Positions 54,071-62,725 of a DNA stretch of 64,000 nt are shown here, one piece after another. A program made the translations under genes and the position numbers. The stretch spans positions 310,001 to 374,000 of the forward strand of contig NZ_JAPMLQ010000002.1 in NCBI RefSeq assembly GCF_026410305.1, in the 5' to 3' direction. Numbering within the stretch: position 1 is the first letter of the stretch; every line of letters starts with the position of its first letter. Source of the DNA: Sulfitobacter sp. F26204 (GTDB lineage Bacteria; Pseudomonadota; Alphaproteobacteria; Rhodobacterales; Rhodobacteraceae). The notes below the pieces were generated by a model that was given only the letters and a program-made list of their open reading frames with translations, did not search any database and was not told where the DNA came from.

Positions 54071-55675
54071 TTAAGCGTCCATCAACCAACATTTGACGTG
54101 TGAATAGTTGTTCATCACAGGGCCGTTCGGGTCATTTGACCAGCCGCCAATATTGTTGGAAACACCAGCGACAAAGTCGTTGAACATCGGCAGGATCAAT
54201 CCGCCTTCCTCGTTCAGCATGCGACCCATCTTGGAATAGATTTCCTTGCGCTTGGCATTGTCCAGCTCGGCCTTGGCGGCGTTGAGCATGGCGTCAAACT
54301 CCGGACGTTTCCAGCGCGTATCGTTCCAGTCCGCAGTCGACAGATAGGCGGTCGAATACATCTGGTCCTGTACCGGACGGCCGCCCCAGTAGGATGCACA
54401 GAAGGGCTGGACGTTCCAGACTTCAGACCAGTAGCCGTCGTTCGGTTCACGCTTGATTTCCAGCGGGATACCGGCGGCTTGCGCGGATTGCTGAAACAGG
54501 GCGGCGGCGTCAACCGCGCCGGGGAAGGCACCGTCGGAAACGCGCAGGATGATGGGCGAACCGTCATGTCCGGACTTGGCGTAATGTTCCTTGGCTTTCT
54601 CGATGGAGTGTTCGCGCTGGGGAATGGTGTCGTCAAACAGCGGATAGGCGGCGTTGATCGGCATGTCGTTGCCCTTGGTGCCATATCCGCGCAGGATTTT
54701 GTCGACCATTTCGTCGCGATCAATGGCGTATTTCAGCGCCAGCATCACGTCGTTGTTGTCGAAAGGTGCGGTGTCCTTGTGCGCGATGAAGACATAGTGG
54801 CCACGGCCTGCAACGGATTCAACACGCAGGTTTGGTGCCCGGTCCAGCAGGGCGGCGACCTTGGGATCGACGCGGTTGATGATATGTACCTGACCAGACT
54901 GGAGAGCCGCGGTGCGTGCGGTTGCGTCATTCAAGACCAGTTGTTCGATTTCATCCGCGAAACCGCGGTTTTCCGCATCCCAATAATCATCACGACGTTT
55001 GAAGGCATGGCGCACGCCGGGTTCGTCAATCTCGACCGTATAGGCACCAGTGCCGATGGCGGCACCTGGGTCGTCCATTCCGCCACCGGGCTGGATCATC
55101 AGGTGATAGTCGGCCATCAGAAACGGCAAGTCCGCATTGGGTGTATCCAGATCGACCACAAAGTTGTCACCGTCGACTTTCATGCCCGCGATGCCCTTCA
55201 TGATGCCCAGGGCACCTGATTGGCTTTCCTCGTTGGAGTGACGCTGCATGGTTTTGAGAACATCGTCCGGCGTCATGTCCTTGCCGTTGGAAAAGGGGAT
55301 GCCCTTGCGAATTTTGAAAACCCATTGCTTGGCATCGGAGGAAGCTTCGACGCTTTCAGCCAAGCGGTAATCGATCTCGCCTTTGTCGGTGACTTCGACC
55401 AGGGTTTCACCCCAGGCGCGCAGGTTGTTCAGTGGCACTTCGGAGGCCGTCAGTGCCGGATCCTGGGTGTTTGTGCTTTCGCCGCCGGAGGAGGCGATCT
55501 TGATCATCCCGCCGCGAACCGGTGTGGCATGGCCGTCTGCTGCGGCGCTTTGCGCCAGCATTGAGTTGGCGACCGCGGCGGTCACACCCAGAGCAGCGGC
55601 GCGTCCGACAAATTCGCGGCGTGTCATCACGCCTTTTGCGACATCGCCTGACATAAGTTTGAGTTGTTCGTTCAT
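54071..55675 (-). CDS. Peptide-type ABC transporter substrate-binding protein (family 5)
   Basis: A 534-residue SBP_bac_5 protein. A Tat signal (TRREFVGRAAALGVTAAVA) begins near residue 18, after a short N-terminal extension, and is cleaved near SAAADG. Family features include ESVEASSDAKQWVFKIRKG and FSNGKDMTPDDV. The ATG at 55675 follows GGGAGACC; an in-frame extension to 55858 overlaps the hydrolase gene. It lies 118 bases downstream of the CocE-type hydrolase gene and differs in sequence from the first peptide receptor. Confidence 0.92.
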   Translation of the reverse strand: MNEQLKLMSGDVAKGVMTRREFVGRAAALGVTAAVANSMLAQSAAADGHATPVRGGMIKIASSGGESTNTQDPALTASEVPLNNLRAWGETLVEVTDKGEIDYRLAESVEASSDAKQWVFKIRKGIPFSNGKDMTPDDVLKTMQRHSNEESQSGALGIMKGIAGMKVDGDNFVVDLDTPNADLPFLMADYHLMIQPGGGMDDPGAAIGTGAYTVEIDEPGVRHAFKRRDDYWDAENRGFADEIEQLVLNDATARTAALQSGQVHIINRVDPKVAALLDRAPNLRVESVAGRGHYVFIAHKDTAPFDNNDVMLALKYAIDRDEMVDKILRGYGTKGNDMPINAAYPLFDDTIPQREHSIEKAKEHYAKSGHDGSPIILRVSDGAFPGAVDAAALFQQSAQAAGIPLEIKREPNDGYWSEVWNVQPFCASYWGGRPVQDQMYSTAYLSTADWNDTRWKRPEFDAMLNAAKAELDNAKRKEIYSKMGRMLNEEGGLILPMFNDFVAGVSNNIGGWSNDPNGPVMNNYSHVKCWLMDA

Positions 55676-55793
55676 TGGTGGTCTCCCGGTTGGTGTCGCC
55701 ACTTTGCACGGCGTTTTATTGACTGATGAATCAAGGGTAAGCATTTCACGGCCTCTCGCAAGCGTTAATGCGCCCGTGTTTGTAACGACCCGA

Positions 55794-57785
55794 TTACATT
55801 TGATCACGCTCAATGCTGTCGATAACGTCACGTTCATAGACTGGTTTGTCGTTCTCAAAGGCTACGATACGGGCCTTGAGGTGGAAATGGGTGGCATCGC
55901 ATGTCATCGCGCACCTTGCCTCTGTGCGCAGACGAATTCCGTCGCGTTCAATCTCGTCTGTCCAGTGACATTCGCCCCGTGCCGAACAGGGATCATCGGG
56001 GTGGATCGACCAGCGTTCGCGTGCGATCGATCCGTTGATCAATCCGTGATCGGCGTCACGCACCTTGCCGAAATCGTCTTCGATGATCAGGGTGACGATG
56101 CCGGTGACAAGGTCGGTTTCCTGGCGACGTACATGATTTTCCGGTCGAATCTCAATGGTTTCCCATGGGTCGGCCGCGGTGGGAGGCTCGAACCTGTATT
56201 CGTCTTTCTGACCGGAGGGACGTTGGGGCAGGGTGATTTCACCTTGGGAAAGAAGGAGTGTGCCCGGCTGGGGGGAGGGCCAGATCAGCGGCCAATAGGC
56301 GTTCGAGATCGACACCCGCAGGCGGTGACCCGCGGGCACGTGGTAGGCGATGTGATCCAGGGTTAGTGTCACCTGCTGGCTTTCACGAGGCATCTGTGTG
56401 GGCACTTCTGCCGAGATGCGATGACTCAGGTTCAGGACACCATAGGTGATGCGCGTCGAGGCCCCGTCGGGGTGAATGTGATTCAGCCGCACGGCAATTT
56501 GCGCCTGTGGCCTGTCGCTGGTCAGGCATAACGAAACACGGGGCGCACCGACGATGTCCATATCATTTGCCAGCGGGGCACTGTCGAAAGTTGTGGACAA
56601 TCCGTCATCCGAGCGTTGGTCACCGGGCATTTCCGGTCCTAGCCAAATCGCGCAGTATTCCCCCGCTGCCGCGCCGGTATGGGCCGGAGAGGATATGGTT
56701 TGCCCGAGCGGGGCGGGATCGGTTGCCAGACCTGCGTCTGTCAGGTGCAACGTCCGGGTTTCCAGATGTGAGGTTGCGCCCGAGTTTTCGGCAATCCATC
56801 GGCCGGGGCGTTGCCTGTACCAGGTGGCGGGTCGCACACCATCCATCAGATAGGCGCGGTAATCGGGGTCATTTTCGACATTGTTGGTGTCGTTTTTCAG
56901 CCAGCGATCCCACCAGCGCAGGGCTTCTTGCAGGAATCCGATACGTGGTTCGGGCACAGCGAAATGCGGGTACTTATGTACCCAGGGGCCAACGATACCC
57001 TTGGCATCCGGCAAGGCTTCAACCAATTGGGGAACGGCGTTTTTATAGGCATCGCCCCAGCCGCCGATGGCCAGCACCTTGGCTTTGATCGCGGCATAAT
57101 CCTCGATCACGGATCCGTGTTTCCAATAGGCGTCGCGGCGTTGATGGCGCAGCCAGACGGAGGGGAGGAAGGGTTCCGCCTCTAGCCGCTCCAGCCACAT
57201 CTTGCGCCAGTCGCTGCGCAGGGCTGGATCGGGCGCACGTGAGGAATAGGACCACATCGTCGCCCCCCAGCCGAGGTTTTCGTTCAGCAAACAGCCGCCT
57301 TTGTAATGGATGTCGTCGGCAAATCGGTCCACTGTCGAGCAAAGCGTGATCACGGCTTTCAGCGGTTCCGGGGCCAAGGCAGCGACCTGCAATCCGTTGA
57401 ATCCACCCCAGGAAATTCCCATCATTCCCACAGAACCGTTGCACCAGGGTTGCGCAGCGAGCCAATTGATCACCTCGACGGCATCAGCCTGTTCCTGGGG
57501 CGCATATTCGTCATGCATGAGGCCTTGGCTATCGCCGTTGCCGCGCATATCGACGCGCAGACAGGCATATCCGCGCGCGGCGAACCAGGGATGGGTGAGC
57601 GCATCGCGCGCTGTTGTGCCGTCGCGTTTGCGATAGGGCAGGTATTCCAAAATTACTGGCACGGGGTTTTCGTTCGCATCCGCGGGTTTCCAGATTCGGG
57701 CGGAAAGGCGGCAGCCGTCCGAGAGATGGATCCCCAGATCGGGGTCTTCGGTGATGTCGCGCAGGGCGTTTTGGGGTATTTTCAT
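55794..57785 (-). CDS. CocE/NonD family hydrolase (S15 Xaa-Pro dipeptidyl-peptidase-like)
   Basis: A 663-residue serine hydrolase. An N-terminal alpha/beta domain has the nucleophile in MMGISWGGFNGLQ; the expected base His lies in PWVHKYPHFA. A C-terminal jelly-roll (galactose-binding-like) domain begins near residue 360. The family covers cocaine esterase, Xaa-Pro peptidases and glutaryl-7-ACA acylases, all acting on esters or amides. Adjacency to a peptide importer favours an amide or peptide substrate. Start choice: ATG at 57785 matches the family N terminus; ATGs at 57803 and 57839 are also in frame, and none has a clear ribosome site. Confidence 0.87.
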   Translation of the reverse strand: MKIPQNALRDITEDPDLGIHLSDGCRLSARIWKPADANENPVPVILEYLPYRKRDGTTARDALTHPWFAARGYACLRVDMRGNGDSQGLMHDEYAPQEQADAVEVINWLAAQPWCNGSVGMMGISWGGFNGLQVAALAPEPLKAVITLCSTVDRFADDIHYKGGCLLNENLGWGATMWSYSSRAPDPALRSDWRKMWLERLEAEPFLPSVWLRHQRRDAYWKHGSVIEDYAAIKAKVLAIGGWGDAYKNAVPQLVEALPDAKGIVGPWVHKYPHFAVPEPRIGFLQEALRWWDRWLKNDTNNVENDPDYRAYLMDGVRPATWYRQRPGRWIAENSGATSHLETRTLHLTDAGLATDPAPLGQTISSPAHTGAAAGEYCAIWLGPEMPGDQRSDDGLSTTFDSAPLANDMDIVGAPRVSLCLTSDRPQAQIAVRLNHIHPDGASTRITYGVLNLSHRISAEVPTQMPRESQQVTLTLDHIAYHVPAGHRLRVSISNAYWPLIWPSPQPGTLLLSQGEITLPQRPSGQKDEYRFEPPTAADPWETIEIRPENHVRRQETDLVTGIVTLIIEDDFGKVRDADHGLINGSIARERWSIHPDDPCSARGECHWTDEIERDGIRLRTEARCAMTCDATHFHLKARIVAFENDKPVYERDVIDSIERDQM

Positions 57786-58094
57786 GGCGCCAAGCGTTGG
57801 CATTGCAGGATTTTTTGTCAACTGTTGCTTTGCTGCCATCTTGACCTAGGGGAAGGCGTAAAAGCCTTGAAAAGAATCGGTTTCCGGACTCTCGCATTGG
57901 AGAAAAAGCGAAGCAAAATAACACGTATAGGTAGAAAATTCGAATCGCCGGAAAAAAGCCTCTAGTCAAAAAGCCAATTCCAAGATACCAAAAATACGAG
58001 AAAAATTAGGCACGGGACGCTCGAACGGACCGGCCTTGGTAAAAAACGAAAAGTCCCGCGTAGAACGGGTGCTTTGAGGTAGAGTGGTGGTGTT
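57786..58094 (+). other. AT-richer intergenic region upstream of the adhesin gene
   Basis: This divergent gap holds the control regions of the CocE-type hydrolase (minus) and the adhesin (plus). The part from about 57895 to 58010 is rich in A and T. I see no clear sigma-70 boxes or strong palindrome. GAGGT at 58076-58080 could serve the adhesin start but is rather far away. The first 54 bases may code for the hydrolase N terminus if the longer start is used. Confidence 0.5.
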
Positions 58095-61000
58095 ATGAAG
58101 GCGATTGATTTCGTCGTCCGCGATAATGCGGGCGGTTTGCAGCGTGGTACGGTTCCGAACGGGGCCAAAACCCACGTGATCCAGGCTGGCGCAGGTCAGG
58201 AAATTTCTCTTAATCTGAGACAGGTCGATCTTTCGAAACAGACCCGTGAAGGCAGTGATCTGGTGATCACCCTGACCGATGGTCGCGAGATCACGATCGA
58301 CAATTATTTCAATTCTGCGGGCACTCCGAATCGGCTGTTCATCTCGGCAGACGGCTATCTCAACGAAGTGGCGTTTGTAGATACAGGGTCGGGTGAACTC
58401 TATGCCCAGTTCGGACCGACCGAGCAGTGGGGCAAGTGGAGCCCCTCTGATGATCTGATCTATCTCGGGCGCACTGAATTGGCTGCGGCTGGATATGCAG
58501 ATGACGAAGTATCCCTGTTCCCCGCACCCCTTTTGGGGGCGGCAGGCCTGTTGGGTGGCAGCGGTGCTGCAGCGGCAGCAGCTGTTGTGGGCGGTGCAGC
58601 GATCATCGGTGCTGGTGGCGGCGGTGGCGCTGAGGGCGAAGAAACCACAGGTGGTGGTGACGGCGGCGGTAGTGGCGGCGGTGGCGAGGGCGGTGAGCCT
58701 GATCGCAACAATACCCAGGATCCCTACGTCAATGACCCCGATCTGACCACCAACATTGGCGGTGATAACTCCGAGCCGCATACAGCGACGGTAACCGGTG
58801 GCGGCAACCCCGGCGATACTGTGATCGTCACGCTTGGCGACCAGCAGATCGAGACTGTTATCACCACCGAAGGGTTCTTTAGCTGTACTTTTGAAGGCGC
58901 AAACTTCCCACCGGATGGCACCTATGAAACCGTTGTCACGGTGATCACCGGCGATGGCGAAGTTGTGCTGGACGGCCCTGGCTATGTTATCGATACGACG
59001 CCCCCGATGATCGAGGTGTCCAGCGGTACCGAGTCAGTTGGCGATTTCTTTAACGCCGTCAGCTTTGCCGACGGAGTAACCCTTACCGGGCGCGGTGAGG
59101 CAGGGGCTTCTATCCTGGTGACAATCGCCGGGATCGAGCAAACCACAACCGTCAGCGAGAATGGCACCTGGTCTGTCACCTGGGCGGCAGGTACGCTTGA
59201 AGGCGGCGAATATGCAACCGGTGTGACGATTGTAAGCGCGGATGCCTTTGGCAATACGACCACAGTCACCGATACGCTTGTCGTGGATACGTTGGCGATG
59301 ATTACCATCGATACGGCAAATGTCGAAACCGACGGGATCGTGAATGCGGTCGAACGCGAAGACGGCGTGACGCTGACCGGCACGGCGCAGGCGGGGTCAA
59401 CCGTTGTTGTGACCTTTGGCACAGGATCGCATCAGGCCACGGTCGATGCGAACGGCAATTGGTCGGCAGATTTCGCCATGAGCGAGGTTCCCACCGGCGA
59501 ACAACAGGCCGAAGTTACCGCAGTGGCAACAGATGCCCTGGGCAACTCCAGTACCGCAACGGGCATGGTCGACATTGACACCCTTGTCCGCGACTTTGCC
59601 TTTACCGGGACGACGGGTGGCGCTGACGGTGTGATCAACAACACAGAGGCATCGCAAAGCCTGGTCATGACCGGCACGACCGAGCCTGGTTCCTCTGTCA
59701 TGGTTTCTTTCGGGGGTACTTCGCAAGCGGCGACAGTTGCCGCCAACGGCACCTGGAGCGTCAGCTTTGCCCCCAGCACGATACCAACAGGCGAAGTGAC
59801 GGCAGTCATGACCGCGGTTGCAACTGATATTGCGGGCAATACCGACACCATCACGCGCAATGTGGAAATCGACCGGGACGGCGGCATCCTGACAATCAGC
59901 CCGGCACCGGTCGAAGGCGATGACATTATCAATGAGGCTGAGGCCTCTGACGGTGTTGTGCTAACAGGGACATCCAACCCTTTTGCAGTGGTCACCGTAA
60001 CCATGGGTGGCGTGGCCAAAACGGTGAATGCGGACGCAGCGGGCAACTGGACAGCGCATTATTCGAACGCAGATGTGGCACCGGGAGTTTATACGGCGCA
60101 GATCACCGCAACCACGACAGACAGTGCCGGCAATACGTTGAATGCCTCTGACAGTGTTCAGGTGGACACGCGGGTGGATAACCTTGGTGTGCAGGCCAAC
60201 CTCGTCGAAGGTGATGGCACCATCAACGGTGCCGAACGTCTGGACGGCGGCGGTGTACAGGTCACCGGTACCACCGAAGTCGGGTCGACATCGGTTGTCG
60301 TCACGCTGAACGGTGTGGCGGTCAACGCGGTTGTGGCCGCTGACGGGACATGGACGGCAAACTATGCTGCCAGCCAGGTCTCTGAAGGAACCTATACAGC
60401 GACCGTATCGGTGCAGGCGACAGATCGCGCCGGCAATACGGCAACCGTGTCCGATGTGGTGAATGTTGACACCGAAGTCGTACCGCTGAACATGGATGAC
60501 GATGCGGGCGGACGCGACAAGATCGTGAACGTCGCGGAAGCGGCCACTGGTATTGATCTGGGCGGTGAAGTCGAGATCGGCAGTTCGGTTGTCGTGAACT
60601 TTGACGGCACCAATTACACGGCAGTTGTGGACAGCGCAGGTAACTGGAGCGTGACCATTCCACCATCTGCCATTCGTGTCGGCGAGTATAACGCCGCCAT
60701 CACGGTAACGGCCACCGATGCGGTGGGCAACGTGGACACCATCAACGACACCTTGGCGGTTGATACATCCGCACCCTCTGGCCCTGCGATCGAATCGCTG
60801 AACGAAGGGCGTGTCGGCTTTCGCGGGATGTCCACGGAACAGACCGACGATGACCTGTCCGTCTATCAGGTTCAGAACAACGGCACGATCACCGAGGTTG
60901 CATCGCAAAGTCAGGACAGTACCCTGCGCGATGAAACGGATATTGTGTTCAACAGCGATGTTCCCGACGGCTCGCACCTTGTGATTACCGCCACGGACGG

Positions 61001-61328
61001 CGCGCAAAACACCACTGGCACCTATGTTGTGCTTGATGATGGTGCGCCGAATTCGACGGTGGCGGTCAATAATCCGGCCTTGGGCAATTACAACATCGAA
61101 ACCATCGACCTCAGCTTTGCCGAAGAAGGTAATCTGACGATCGACGAAGCAACGCTTCTGGCCTTGTCCGGAAATTCCAACGAATTGCGGATCCTGGGTG
61201 GTGCAGATGATACCGTTACCATCGCGGGCGCCTCGCGGGCGGGTACGGATGCCGCGGGCAACGCGATTTACACGCTGGGAAGCGAAGGTACGATCATCAT
61301 CGACGATCAGGTGGATGTGATTACCTAA
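58095..61328 (+). CDS. BapA/LapA-like repetitive adhesin, probable type I secretion substrate
   Basis: A 1077-residue secreted protein. Residues 1-140 form the BapA-type N-terminal domain (ISLNLRQVDLSKQTREGSDLVITL). A hydrophobic Gly/Ala stretch lies at 144-178, then a Gly-rich linker to about 200. Seven Ig-like repeats of about 90-98 residues cover about 215-890, most ending in a VDT or similar motif. The rest is a C-terminal domain (SGNSNELRILGGADDTVTIAGA) that resembles type I secretion signals. No RTX nonapeptide repeats are visible. It has no Sec signal. TolC-like and ABC exporter genes follow directly, so surface display in biofilm formation is likely. It is small for this class. Confidence 0.88.
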   Translation: MKAIDFVVRDNAGGLQRGTVPNGAKTHVIQAGAGQEISLNLRQVDLSKQTREGSDLVITLTDGREITIDNYFNSAGTPNRLFISADGYLNEVAFVDTGSGELYAQFGPTEQWGKWSPSDDLIYLGRTELAAAGYADDEVSLFPAPLLGAAGLLGGSGAAAAAAVVGGAAIIGAGGGGGAEGEETTGGGDGGGSGGGGEGGEPDRNNTQDPYVNDPDLTTNIGGDNSEPHTATVTGGGNPGDTVIVTLGDQQIETVITTEGFFSCTFEGANFPPDGTYETVVTVITGDGEVVLDGPGYVIDTTPPMIEVSSGTESVGDFFNAVSFADGVTLTGRGEAGASILVTIAGIEQTTTVSENGTWSVTWAAGTLEGGEYATGVTIVSADAFGNTTTVTDTLVVDTLAMITIDTANVETDGIVNAVEREDGVTLTGTAQAGSTVVVTFGTGSHQATVDANGNWSADFAMSEVPTGEQQAEVTAVATDALGNSSTATGMVDIDTLVRDFAFTGTTGGADGVINNTEASQSLVMTGTTEPGSSVMVSFGGTSQAATVAANGTWSVSFAPSTIPTGEVTAVMTAVATDIAGNTDTITRNVEIDRDGGILTISPAPVEGDDIINEAEASDGVVLTGTSNPFAVVTVTMGGVAKTVNADAAGNWTAHYSNADVAPGVYTAQITATTTDSAGNTLNASDSVQVDTRVDNLGVQANLVEGDGTINGAERLDGGGVQVTGTTEVGSTSVVVTLNGVAVNAVVAADGTWTANYAASQVSEGTYTATVSVQATDRAGNTATVSDVVNVDTEVVPLNMDDDAGGRDKIVNVAEAATGIDLGGEVEIGSSVVVNFDGTNYTAVVDSAGNWSVTIPPSAIRVGEYNAAITVTATDAVGNVDTINDTLAVDTSAPSGPAIESLNEGRVGFRGMSTEQTDDDLSVYQVQNNGTITEVASQSQDSTLRDETDIVFNSDVPDGSHLVITATDGAQNTTGTYVVLDDGAPNSTVAVNNPALGNYNIETIDLSFAEEGNLTIDEATLLALSGNSNELRILGGADDTVTIAGASRAGTDAAGNAIYTLGSEGTIIIDDQVDVIT
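58990..60770 (+). repeat. Array of six clear Ig-like coding repeats in the adhesin
   Basis: Six units of roughly 285-300 bases encode domains with a shared pattern: an INxxE-type loop, VxLTGT, GSxVxVxFG, a GNWS strand, a T-G-E/V-Y strand, TDxxGNT and a closing VDT. A seventh, more diverged unit precedes them from about 58735. DNA identity between units looks moderate, so they are old repeats and not recent duplications. Confidence 0.8.
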
Positions 61329-61408
61329 ACCACAAGCAGACCACGGAGAGGCGCGGGCGCCAAATGACCCGCGCCCCCAATAAATATCGGCACGTTTTGA
61401 GGCAGGAT

Positions 61409-62725
61409 ATGGGGCAAGGTGTAAAAAGGGCTATCGGAGTGTGTGCTGCGGCATTCACGCTTGCGGGATGTCTTTCAGATGCGGGCAGTGGCGCGGGCGA
61501 TTTTGTCGCGCGGTTGAAATCACCGGATGCAAATTCGGTTGCGCGGCCCAGTCACGCGCAAAAGGTAAATTCGGAAAGTGCGATCATTCAGGGGCTTGCG
61601 GCGCGTAAATCCGCCTTGCCCTCCGGAAGCAGTTTTGAACGCGTCGCCTCTGCGGTGCTTGCTGCCAATTCGCGTGCTGCGGAATCCGAGTTGCGTTCAG
61701 CGCGTTTGCGGTCCGAAGCGGCGAGCAAGAACTGGTTGCCCAAGATCGGTCCCAGCATCAGTCTGACCTCGCTTGGGTCCCTGGTGGCCAATCTGGTCGT
61801 GGATCAGGTGTTGTTTGACAATGGTCGCCGCAAGGGCGAGCGTGAATTTGCGATTGCCGATGTCGAAGTTGCCGCGGTCAATCTGGCCCAGGACACCAAT
61901 GATCGAGTGCATACAGCGCTAGAGCTTTATGTCGCGGCCTCTGAAGGGCGCGAGAAAGCAGCGCTGTCCGAGGCATCACTGCGCGATATGGGCCAGTTCG
62001 AATATATCATGTCCGAACGCGTCAAGGGCGGTGTATCCGATCGTTCCGACCTGAATGTGCTGCGCCAGAAGCTGGCCGAGATCAAAGCGGACCGTTCCGC
62101 AAATATAGAAGCGGCGAATACCGCCATGGCCGAGTTGAACGCGATGTCGATAGAGCCGCTTGGCGGTCTGCACGGGGTTCCGGCGTTGCGTGTTTCGTCC
62201 AATGCTGCGCAACCATTGACGGTGGTGCTGGCCGAGGCGGAAAAAACCCGTGCAATTGCTGCTGCCAAGATTGATCGTGCCGATCAGCTTCCCGGATTGT
62301 CGGCAGGGGGCACGATTGGCGAAGAGTCCGATCTGGGTCTACGGGTCAGTGCGGACACATTGCTGGGGTTCGGCACCGGCGCGACCTTGCGCGCAATCGA
62401 AGAGGCGAAAGAAGCCGCCGGGCGCAGAGTCGCCCAGGCCAATGAAGATTCAAACCGCAAGTTGCGCAAACTTGAAGGCCAGATTGCCGCAAAGTCCCGT
62501 CAGGCCAGCGAAGCTGCGGGACTGACCAGACAGGCCAAGCGCAACCTTGACCTGTTTCAGGAACAATATGATGCCGGTCAGCGTCAGGTTCTGGATGTAG
62601 TGAGTGTATATGAAACCTTTGCCCGCCAGCAACAGGCCGAGGTCACATTAAAGTATGAAGCTGCACAGTTGCAGATCGATCTGGCCCGCCTGTTGGGTGT
62701 GCTGGCCGATGGGGATGAGATTTGA
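61409..62725 (+). CDS. TolC-family outer membrane protein with a lipoprotein signal
   Basis: A 438-residue TolC/OMF-type outer membrane channel. The start at 61409 has GAGG six bases upstream and gives a compact lipoprotein signal: lipobox LAGC with Cys21. An ATG at 61364 would add 15 residues. Long helical stretches typical of the periplasmic barrel follow, such as VLAANSRAAESELRSARLRSE and LFQEQYDAGQRQVLDVVSVYETFARQQ. It would form the outer exit duct for the adhesin exporter. Its stop overlaps the exporter ATPase start by TTGA. Confidence 0.88.
   Translation: MGQGVKRAIGVCAAAFTLAGCLSDAGSGAGDFVARLKSPDANSVARPSHAQKVNSESAIIQGLAARKSALPSGSSFERVASAVLAANSRAAESELRSARLRSEAASKNWLPKIGPSISLTSLGSLVANLVVDQVLFDNGRRKGEREFAIADVEVAAVNLAQDTNDRVHTALELYVAASEGREKAALSEASLRDMGQFEYIMSERVKGGVSDRSDLNVLRQKLAEIKADRSANIEAANTAMAELNAMSIEPLGGLHGVPALRVSSNAAQPLTVVLAEAEKTRAIAAAKIDRADQLPGLSAGGTIGEESDLGLRVSADTLLGFGTGATLRAIEEAKEAAGRRVAQANEDSNRKLRKLEGQIAAKSRQASEAAGLTRQAKRNLDLFQEQYDAGQRQVLDVVSVYETFARQQQAEVTLKYEAAQLQIDLARLLGVLADGDEI

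Noticed and set aside
58990-60770. Tandem repeats considered as a CRISPR array or recent DNA duplication
   Set aside because: The periodicity is about 290 bases and conserved at protein level only; there are no short identical repeats with unique spacers.
59961-61007. 348-codon minus-strand frame opposite the adhesin repeats
   Set aside because: Repetitive mirror of the Ig-repeat coding sequence; the plus-strand protein has coherent domain structure.
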